In this document: positions 1 through 4,634 of the stretch, piece by piece
How positions within the stretch are numbered: position 1 is the stretch's first letter
How the letters are laid out: each line of letters begins with the position of its first letter
NCBI GenBank assembly: GCA_947499775.1
Contig: CANMPY010000117.1
Location: 1-6,360 of the forward strand
Source: Bacteroidota bacterium
GTDB lineage: Bacteria > Bacteroidota > Bacteroidia > NS11-12g > UBA9320
Direction: 5' to 3'
Length of the DNA stretch: 6,360 nucleotides
Position numbers and translations under genes: made by a program
Notes under the pieces: generated by a model
Told to the model about the DNA's origin: nothing
Database searches by the model: none
What the model saw: the letters and a program-made list of their open reading frames with translations, nothing else

Positions 1-1326
1 AAATGAGGCACGAAGTGTATTATCGCTAAGTGTAATATTTACTTTTTGTGAAATGGTTTCATATAGGCGGTTGAAACTTAAGGGTATAGTTTGATCCCAT
101 TTTAGTTGCCCTGTTTTGTTAAAACCTAGCACCAAACAAAAGGCATAATTATAACCTTCAAATTTTTGGGTTAAATGGCCATTAACAATTGTGTTAGTTG
201 AATAAACGGGGAAATAGGCTTCGGCTGTTTGTATGAATTCAGAATCAGTTTCTATCACATCATTCAACCAAAGATGCGTTGAAAATGAAGTAGCTTTTTG
301 ATGTGCTTCGATTCTGTGATTATTTCGGTATGGGTTTGATTTTAAATAGGTTTCAATGGATTTGAATTCTGAGAATGGATATAATCGAATAGGTGAAAAT
401 GTTCGGCCGGTATCCATAAAGCTGCTGTAAAATCCTTTTGAATAGGAGGTGTTGTTTTTGTTATGTGCCGAGGTGGCTGAATCATAGGTTCCAATAACGG
501 CGTAATCTTTAGTTGAATTTAGAAGTATAGCATTTTGTAAATACGTGTTATCACGAGCACCTAATATAAAGCTATCTATTGTGATTAGGTTTTTACCTAA
601 ATTTTTTAAGATAAGTTCAGATTGCCCATTGGAATGCGGCTTTTGCTTAATAATGGAAACAGTAAATAAGCCAGGTTGTATGGTGTTATTTTGGATTTTA
701 TCTGGTACAGTTACGCCTCGGCTTATATCGGATTGCTCATATTTTATTTGATTTTTTAAGTCAATCCTAGTATAGAGACAACCAGTTTTAAAAGCTGATA
801 TTCCTGACTTGCGCATTGGTCTGCAACAAATCATGGATGCATCGTTAGCCTGTTCATTCGGTCCATAATAAAAGAGGACGAACAAATCATGGCCAATAAT
901 TTTTGTAGATCTAATTTCATCGACATGAGTAGCTAAGCCATAGGTTTGACTTTGGTAATCCCCGTTGGATAAATCTAATAGGTCAATTCGCATTTGGGTA
1001 CTTGATGTGCTAACCCAAATGTATCGGTTATATAAACTGTCGTATAATTTACTTTTTATTTCGAACCGAGTGGGTATTTCAATCAACACATTCCATAGGT
1101 CATTAAAATGCGCATTGAATTTTGTAATATTCCATGTATTAAAAGGAGAGCCCCTTCCTTCATTTATTTTATAAAGCACCAAAAAATCTTTTTTGGTTAA
1201 AGTAACAATTTTTGTATTGGTAGGTATTTCGGCTAGTTTTATCTCAATTCGCGTCCCTTGAGCTATACACGATGTAGAAATCAGTAAAAAAAATAGGGAA
1301 TAAAATAGGGGAGATTTCAATACCAT
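1..1326 (-). CDS. Large exported protein of unknown function (3' end outside window)
   Basis: This minus-strand frame is open without a stop from an ATG at 1326-1324 to the left edge, giving 442 codons, so it is the N-terminal part of a larger protein. I do not recognise a family. Residues 1-22 look like a signal peptide: a Lys at position 4, a hydrophobic core (LFYSLFFLLI) and a likely signal peptidase I site after CIA, before Gln23, a junction common in Bacteroidota. Cys20 makes a lipoprotein conceivable, but the preceding STS is a poor lipobox. The mature part is rich in aromatic and beta-branched residues with short stretches such as VIGTYDS (277-283), SKGFYSSF (296-303) and NKTGQLKWD (403-411). 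These resemble beta-propeller-like or beta-strand repeat proteins, but I cannot define a repeat period. There is a CysCys pair at 167-168. No catalytic motif is visible. A TAnnTTTG promoter element lies 9 bases upstream of the ATG. It is transcribed divergently from the small T9SS-domain gene. Confidence is high that it is a real gene; function is unknown. Confidence 0.85.
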   Translation of the reverse strand, partial: MVLKSPLFYSLFFLLISTSCIAQGTRIEIKLAEIPTNTKIVTLTKKDFLVLYKINEGRGSPFNTWNITKFNAHFNDLWNVLIEIPTRFEIKSKLYDSLYNRYIWVSTSSTQMRIDLLDLSNGDYQSQTYGLATHVDEIRSTKIIGHDLFVLFYYGPNEQANDASMICCRPMRKSGISAFKTGCLYTRIDLKNQIKYEQSDISRGVTVPDKIQNNTIQPGLFTVSIIKQKPHSNGQSELILKNLGKNLITIDSFILGARDNTYLQNAILLNSTKDYAVIGTYDSATSAHNKNNTSYSKGFYSSFMDTGRTFSPIRLYPFSEFKSIETYLKSNPYRNNHRIEAHQKATSFSTHLWLNDVIETDSEFIQTAEAYFPVYSTNTIVNGHLTQKFEGYNYAFCLVLGFNKTGQLKWDQTIPLSFNRLYETISQKVNITLSDNTLRASF

Positions 1327-1335
1327 AAATGAATG

Positions 1336-1343
1336 CAAAAATA
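1336..1343 (-). promoter_or_regulatory. Putative -7 promoter element of the exported-protein gene
   Basis: On the minus strand the bases read TATTTTTG, an exact match to the Bacteroidota -7 consensus TAnnTTTG, ending 9 bases before the ATG at 1326. A start site a few bases downstream would leave a leader of only about 3-6 bases. No clear -33 TTTG or TTG is seen at the expected distance, so this rests on one element only. Confidence 0.4.
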
Positions 1344-1396
1344 CAGTAATAGACTAGGTTGCACGCATGTATTTTGTCTGAAATTTAACACTAAAT

Positions 1397-1428
1397 ACGT
1401 GGTATTTAATTTTTTTTAAAAAAACGTG
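1397..1428. repeat. T8A7 palindromic tract flanked by ACGTG direct repeats
   Basis: Eight T (1410-1417) run straight into seven A (1418-1424). The tract is bracketed by two copies of ACGTG in the same orientation (1397-1401 and 1424-1428). It lies in the divergent intergenic region, just upstream of the -33-like TTTG of the rightward promoter. An A/T tract there could act as an UP-like element or bend the DNA. The ACGTG copies could be a binding site, but they are short enough to be chance. Confidence 0.4.
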
Positions 1429-1431
1429 TAG

Positions 1432-1459
1432 TTTGGCACGGATTTATGTAATATATTTG
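1432..1459 (+). promoter_or_regulatory. Putative Bacteroidota-type promoter of the T9SS-domain gene
   Basis: TATATTTG at 1452-1459 matches the -7 consensus TAnnTTTG exactly, and TTTG at 1432-1435 can serve as the -33 element. The 16-base spacer is slightly shorter than the roughly 17-23 reported for this group. The -7 box ends 16 bases before the ATG at 1476, predicting a short leader of about 10 bases. No Shine-Dalgarno sequence is present, which is normal for the phylum. Confidence 0.55.
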
Positions 1460-1475
1460 TAACATTATTACACCT

Positions 1476-1826
1476 ATGAAATTTAACATTCTTTTCTTAT
1501 TGCTGTTTACGAGTGGCTTTTTATTAGCTAATACGCGGAATGCTGCACCAGTGTTAACTTCAGGTTCTACAAATCCATCCTTGGTGGTAGGTCAAAATTA
1601 TCCTAATCCAGCAAAGGGGAAAACGGTAATTTTGGTTGAATTTTCTAGCAGCGAAGCCATACTTATAGTTTATAATGTACTGGGAAAGTTGGTTGAACAA
1701 CGTGTTATTTCAGCCGATCAAAAACGCATCACTCTTGATGTTTCTGAATATAAAGAAGGGATTTATCTTTACTCAATCGAAGCCGATGGAAAAAAGATTA
1801 CCAAAAGGATGACTGTTAGCAAGTAA
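1476..1826 (+). CDS. Small T9SS type A sorting-domain protein with almost no cargo
   Basis: The 116-residue product has two recognisable parts. Residues 1-18 or so are a signal peptide (MKFNILFLLLF...FLLA) for Sec export. Residues about 38-116 form a complete T9SS type A C-terminal sorting domain: the opening VGQNYPNPAKG (38-48), a central IVYNVLGKLV (64-73), then DVSEYKEGIYLYSIE (88-102) and a lysine-rich end, KKITKRMTVSK. In this family the domain takes a periplasmic protein to the type IX translocon, where it is normally removed by the sortase-like PorU and the cargo is released or attached to the cell surface. Here only about 20 residues, rich in Ser, Thr, Asn and Pro, separate the two parts, so there is no cargo domain. 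The start is the only sensible ATG and has a promoter candidate just upstream. It could be a remnant of a larger protein, but the intact signal peptide and promoter argue for a working small gene. Its role is unknown. It faces away from another exported-protein gene and converges on mgtE. Confidence 0.9.
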   Translation: MKFNILFLLLFTSGFLLANTRNAAPVLTSGSTNPSLVVGQNYPNPAKGKTVILVEFSSSEAILIVYNVLGKLVEQRVISADQKRITLDVSEYKEGIYLYSIEADGKKITKRMTVSK

Positions 1827-1829
1827 TTC

Positions 1830-1869
1830 GTTTTTTCTTTTTACCTGTTAGTAATGGGTAGGCCTAACG
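1830..1869. terminator. Weak stem-loop between convergent genes
   Basis: The 63 bases between the T9SS-domain gene and mgtE hold a pyrimidine run (1830-1842) and a short inverted repeat, GTTAG (1847-1851) with CTAAC (1864-1868), extendable by a U-G wobble and with a 12-base loop. No T tract follows the stem on either strand, so it is not a classic intrinsic terminator. Some termination signal is expected where two genes converge, and this is the only candidate I see. Confidence 0.2.
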
Positions 1870-1889
1870 TAACTTAAGAAATAATAATT

Positions 1890-3242
1890 TTAAAGAATTA
1901 AACGGGCTAAAGAAAAATAAAGGAACAATCCAATTAGGTCGTTCGTTGTTGTAATAAATGGTCCAGTTGCTAAAGCTGGGTCAATCTTATAGCGATCTAA
2001 AATTAATGGTATTAACGTGCCTAATATAGAAGCAAATAATATTACGGCTAACAACGAAATACTTACAACTTCGGCAATATTAAGTGAATTGCCAACTAAT
2101 GCCGAATAGGCTAACAATAAGCCAGAACAAATTAACCCATTAATTAAGGCCACTGAAAACTCTTTGGCCAAACGCGGAAAAATATTTTTGGTGTCAAGGT
2201 TGTTATTAGCCAAACCTTGAACAATTATAGCCGAAGATTGAACGCCAGCATTGCCACCCATTGCCGCTACCAGCGGCATAAATAGTGCCAATTGTAAATT
2301 AGTAGATAGTTGATTCTCGAATCCTCTGATAACAAATGAATTCATTAAGCCTCCCCCAAGCCCAATAATGAGCCATGGTAATCGCGAACGTGACAAAACC
2401 CATATTCGATCTTTAGATTCTACATTTTCGCTTATACCCGATAATAATTGGTAATCTTTGTCTGCTTCTTCTTTAACAAAATCTATTACGTCATCAATTG
2501 TTACTAAGCCAATCAGCCTTTTCAACGAATCTACAATGGGCAATGCATCCAAATCGTATTTACTCATGATATTGGCTACTTCTTCGCCGCGTGTATGCAC
2601 TTCAGCGTATATTACATTTGTATCAAATATTTGCGATACATTTGTTTTGGCTTTTTCAAGTAAAATTAGTTTAAGTGGAACGATACCCAAAAGTATATCG
2701 TTATTATCTACCACATAAATAGCGTTAACCTTAGTTACATTCTCGGCTTGTTTTCTTATTTCTTCGGTACACTGCGCTAGGTCCCAATTTAAATTTACCT
2801 TTATTAATTCCTTGGCCATTAAGCCGCCGGCTGTGTCTTCGTCGTGATGCAGCAAGGAAACCAATTGGATAGAATACTCTAAATCTGTTACATAACTGAT
2901 AATTTCTTGCGATAAAGCTTTTGGTAAAGCATATAATATATCAACCGCATCGTCCGAATTTAGATTTTCGATAAAGCGTGAGGCTATTTCTTTCGGCGAA
3001 TACATCATTAAGAGCATTTCTCTCTTATCTTCTTCTACCTCTGCAATCACTTCAACGGCCTTATTCACTTCCAAATGATCAAGGCAATATTTGCATTCTA
3101 CTTTGGATAGTTCTTCGAACAATTCGGCAATGTCGGCCGGAAATAAGAGGGTTAAGGCTGAAGTGATTTCTGCCGACAAATCCCTGCTAATCCAAGATTT
3201 CAGCTCATCTACAAAGGATTCTGTAAGTTGAAATTGTGACAT
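1890..3242 (-). CDS. mgtE: Magnesium channel/transporter MgtE
   Basis: The 450-residue product matches the usual MgtE length and layout. MgtE is a homodimeric inner-membrane Mg2+ channel that closes when cytosolic Mg2+ is high. An acidic, helical N domain covers about residues 25-130, ending in DEDTAGGLMAKE (134-145), a family hallmark. A pair of CBS domains follows (about 141-260), with IYVVDNNDILLGIV and ALPIVDSLKRLIGLVTIDD, and an acidic run (DDVIDFVKEEADKD, 250-263) where the family binds regulatory Mg2+. After a connecting helix come five membrane segments (about 287-306, 317-345, 361-383, 389-418, 428-450). Segment 2 carries the conserved GGNAGVQSS (329-337). Segment 5 carries DPALATGPF...TTTND, with Asp435 corresponding to the pore Asp (D432) of the Thermus thermophilus protein. 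The domains appear complete. The ATG at 3242 lies 72 bases after ksgA, with no promoter match in between, so cotranscription with ksgA is likely. That gap has no room for a Mg2+ riboswitch. Confidence 0.97.
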   Translation of the reverse strand: MSQFQLTESFVDELKSWISRDLSAEITSALTLLFPADIAELFEELSKVECKYCLDHLEVNKAVEVIAEVEEDKREMLLMMYSPKEIASRFIENLNSDDAVDILYALPKALSQEIISYVTDLEYSIQLVSLLHHDEDTAGGLMAKELIKVNLNWDLAQCTEEIRKQAENVTKVNAIYVVDNNDILLGIVPLKLILLEKAKTNVSQIFDTNVIYAEVHTRGEEVANIMSKYDLDALPIVDSLKRLIGLVTIDDVIDFVKEEADKDYQLLSGISENVESKDRIWVLSRSRLPWLIIGLGGGLMNSFVIRGFENQLSTNLQLALFMPLVAAMGGNAGVQSSAIIVQGLANNNLDTKNIFPRLAKEFSVALINGLICSGLLLAYSALVGNSLNIAEVVSISLLAVILFASILGTLIPLILDRYKIDPALATGPFITTTNDLIGLFLYFSLARLIL

Positions 3243-3251
3243 AGTTGTTCG

Positions 3252-3295
3252 GTTTTAAGGGTTTAAGTTTTAAGGCATTCAAAAACAAATTTGAA
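3252..3295. repeat. Short repeats and small inverted repeat in the ksgA-mgtE gap
   Basis: GTTTTAAGG occurs twice (3252-3260 and 3267-3275), with a shortened GTTTAAG between, giving three near-copies in a row. Next to them is a perfect inverted repeat, TTCAAA (3278-3283) with TTTGAA (3290-3295), and a 6-base loop. In the mgtE transcript this would be a weak A-U stem just upstream of the start. It may affect translation or be chance in AT-rich DNA; no promoter match is present. Confidence 0.35.
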
Positions 3296-3314
3296 AACCT
3301 AAACTCTGCTTTGC

Positions 3315-4085
3315 TTATTTGTGTTTTTCTATAAATACGGTAAGTTCGATGAACTGATTTACCGAAAGGGTTTCAGGCCGCAATTTAGCAAAAGGATGGT
3401 TTATAAAAGCGTCTTTTAAATAAAATTTACTTAAACTGTTTAATAGCGTTTTTCGTCGTTGGTTAAAAGCCGTTTTTACCACATCAAAAAATAAGGATTC
3501 AGAGCATGGCAGTGAATAATCAATTTTTCTTTGACAGCAAATAACCGCTGAATCTACTTTTGGGGGCGGAAAAAATGCACCGGGCGAAAGTTTAAATTCA
3601 ATCCTAACGTCATAGAAAGCTTGAACCAGCACGGATAAAATGCCGTAGGTTTTATTGCCTTCTTTTGAGGCAATTCGCTGTGCTACTTCCTTTTGAAACA
3701 TTCCGGCCATAATTGGTATTCGATTTCGATAGCCAAGCATTTTAAAAATAATTTGCGATGAAATGTTATAAGGGTAATTTCCAATTAAAATAAATTCGCC
3801 ATCAAATTGATCGGTCAAATTGAGATTTAAAAAATCGCCTTCAATCAAATAAGGTTTTTGCAGTATGTCATTGTTCTGCAAATACTCCGACGATTCAGAA
3901 TCTATTTCAATGGCATGGATTATTTTATTGGGTTGTTTTAAGAGAAATTTAGTTAAAATTCCCTTGCCTGGACCAATTTCTAACACCGTATTTATACTGC
4001 TTTTGTTAATAAGCTGGGCCGTACGTTCGGCCGAATATTGGTCGGTTAGAAAATGCTGGCCAAGGTGTTTTTTTGGTTTTACCAC
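3315..4085 (-). CDS. ksgA: 16S rRNA dimethyladenosine transferase KsgA/RsmA, GTG start
   Basis: The 256-residue enzyme uses S-adenosylmethionine to dimethylate two adjacent adenines in the loop of helix 45 near the 3' end of 16S rRNA, a late check on 30S assembly. Family signatures appear in order: KKHLGQHFLTD (5-15); the SAM-binding glycine motif VLEIGPGKGILT (34-45); the acidic IEID (59-62) that binds the ribose; EGDF (82-85); the catalytic motif IGNYPYNISS (101-110), where NYPY stands for the NLPY of Escherichia coli; and in the C-terminal part PPPKVDSAV (173-181) and FNQRRKTLLNSL (207-218). Length is normal. The start must be the GTG at 4085-4083: a stop lies in frame four codons upstream, and the next in-frame Met is far inside the conserved region. 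A TAnnTTTG element ends only 4 bases before this GTG, so the mRNA may be leaderless. mgtE follows 72 bases downstream on the same strand, and rpsO is divergent. Confidence 0.97.
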   Translation of the reverse strand: MVKPKKHLGQHFLTDQYSAERTAQLINKSSINTVLEIGPGKGILTKFLLKQPNKIIHAIEIDSESSEYLQNNDILQKPYLIEGDFLNLNLTDQFDGEFILIGNYPYNISSQIIFKMLGYRNRIPIMAGMFQKEVAQRIASKEGNKTYGILSVLVQAFYDVRIEFKLSPGAFFPPPKVDSAVICCQRKIDYSLPCSESLFFDVVKTAFNQRRKTLLNSLSKFYLKDAFINHPFAKLRPETLSVNQFIELTVFIEKHK

Positions 4086-4089
4086 CCGG

Positions 4090-4097
4090 CAAAATTA
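4090..4097 (-). promoter_or_regulatory. Putative -7 promoter element of ksgA-mgtE
   Basis: On the minus strand the bases read TAATTTTG, an exact match to TAnnTTTG. It ends 4 bases before the ksgA GTG, so transcription would begin at or next to the start codon. I find no TTTG or TTG at the expected -33 distance. It may be chance, with the real start further upstream in the 165-base intergenic region. Confidence 0.35.
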
Positions 4098-4124
4098 AGG
4101 GTTATGTTTTAGGTTAGCACCTTC

Positions 4125-4145
4125 CGATTTGTATTAATACGATTT
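4125..4145. repeat. Palindrome and direct repeat in the ksgA/rpsO divergent region
   Basis: GTATTAATAC (4131-4140) is a perfect 10-base palindrome. It is bracketed by two direct copies of CGATTT (4125-4130 and 4140-4145). The site lies between the two outward promoter candidates, where an operator controlling both ksgA-mgtE and rpsO-pnp could sit. The arrangement is seen in the sequence; the regulatory role is a guess. The rest of 4086-4250 shows only AT-rich DNA. Confidence 0.3.
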
Positions 4146-4215
4146 AGGCTTGGTCTCTGGATTTAATCAATCGTTTTATTTTCCTAAAAACATTTTAATT
4201 CCTAATTATTTTGTT

Positions 4216-4223
4216 TATTTTTG
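4216..4223 (+). promoter_or_regulatory. Putative -7 promoter element of rpsO(-pnp)
   Basis: TATTTTTG is an exact match to TAnnTTTG and ends 27 bases before the rpsO ATG, predicting a leader of about 20-24 bases. No exact TTTG is found at the -33 distance, only a T-rich stretch near 4193-4196. An in-frame TTG at 4221-4223 lies inside this element, which is one reason to reject it as the rpsO start. Confidence 0.5.
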
Positions 4224-4250
4224 CCACCCTTAAAAACGATAACTAATACA

Positions 4251-4520
4251 ATGCTATTAAATACAGAAAGCAAGAAAGAAATTTTCAAAACCTTTGGTGG
4301 TAGTGAAACGAATACCGGATCGGCAGAAGGGCAAGTTGCGTTATTTACAAAGCGTATTTCCCACCTTACCGAGCATTTAAAAATTAATAAGAAGGATTTT
4401 TCTACCGAATTAAGCCTTGTAAAATTAGTTGGAAAACGCCGTGCCTTGCTTGATTATATCGCTAAAAAAGATATTTATAAATATCGCGATCTTATCAAAC
4501 AATTAGGTATACGTAAGTAA
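4251..4520 (+). CDS. rpsO: 30S ribosomal protein S15
   Basis: S15 is a primary binding protein of the central domain of 16S rRNA and also forms a bridge to the 50S subunit. From the ATG at 4251 the product is 89 residues, exactly the E. coli length. It carries the family pattern: TGSAEGQVALFTKRI (22-36), HLTEHLK (38-44), KKD (47-49), LVGKRRALLDYI and the C-terminal YRDLIKQLGIRK. An in-frame TTG 30 bases upstream would add ten residues unlike S15 and lies inside the -7 promoter element, so the ATG is preferred. No Shine-Dalgarno sequence is visible; the leader is A-rich, as is common in this phylum. The leader is too short for a large S15-binding autoregulatory structure. The gene is divergent from ksgA and 114 bases upstream of pnp on the same strand. 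Confidence 0.97.
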   Translation: MLLNTESKKEIFKTFGGSETNTGSAEGQVALFTKRISHLTEHLKINKKDFSTELSLVKLVGKRRALLDYIAKKDIYKYRDLIKQLGIRK

Positions 4521-4524
4521 TTTC

Positions 4525-4543
4525 TATCCCTACACTTGGGATA
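4525..4543 (+). other. Stem-loop just after rpsO
   Basis: TATCCC (4525-4530) and GGGATA (4538-4543) form a perfect 6-base stem with a 7-base loop, starting 4 bases after the rpsO stop. No T tract follows, so it does not look like a terminator by itself. It may protect the rpsO 3' end or serve as an RNase processing site, as hairpins do in the rpsO-pnp spacer of E. coli. That function is inferred by analogy. Confidence 0.55.
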
Positions 4544-4560
4544 ATCATTCAAAAGTCGAT

Positions 4561-4614
4561 TCGTTTCGGCTTTATCTTCACGGTAAAAAAGCCCCGCTCG
4601 GAAACGATTTTTTT
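4561..4614 (+). terminator. Stem-loop plus T7 between rpsO and pnp (terminator or attenuator)
   Basis: TCGTTTC (4561-4567) pairs with GAAACGA (4601-4607), and the adjoining GGCTTT (4568-4573) pairs with AAAGCC (4588-4593), leaving a 7-base bulge (4594-4600) on the 3' side and a 14-base loop. Seven T follow directly (4608-4614). The shape fits an intrinsic terminator or leaky attenuator, although the long bulge makes it imperfect. It ends 20 bases before the pnp ATG. Because I find no promoter match for pnp in this spacer, some read-through from rpsO is expected. In E. coli the same spacer holds a terminator and an RNase III-cut hairpin through which PNPase represses its own mRNA, so an autoregulatory role is plausible here but not shown. 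Confidence 0.6.
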
Positions 4615-4634
4615 ACTATTAAATAATTATTAAG

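Noticed and set aside
545..1174. Plus-strand open frames at 545-751 and 965-1174.
   Set aside because: Both lie antisense inside the long minus-strand exported-protein frame; their translations have no family likeness or promoter.
1433..1449. TTGGCACG at 1433-1440 equals the -24 half of a sigma-54 promoter.
   Set aside because: The -12 half (TTGC) is absent: the expected position reads TATGT. The TTTG part fits a Bacteroidota -33 element with the TATATTTG box downstream.
3243..3314. Mg2+-sensing (M-box type) riboswitch in front of mgtE.
   Set aside because: The gap to ksgA is only 72 bases, much shorter than an M-box, and has no GC-rich stems or terminator hairpin.
2458..4098. Plus-strand open frames at 2458-2718, 2978-3166 and 3865-4098.
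   Set aside because: They are antisense shadows of mgtE and ksgA, whose motifs are unmistakable on the minus strand.
4221..4250. Upstream in-frame TTG start that would lengthen S15 to 99 residues.
   Set aside because: S15 is 88-89 residues in the family, the extra residues have no S15 likeness, and the TTG is part of the TAnnTTTG promoter element. The ATG at 4251 gives 89 residues.
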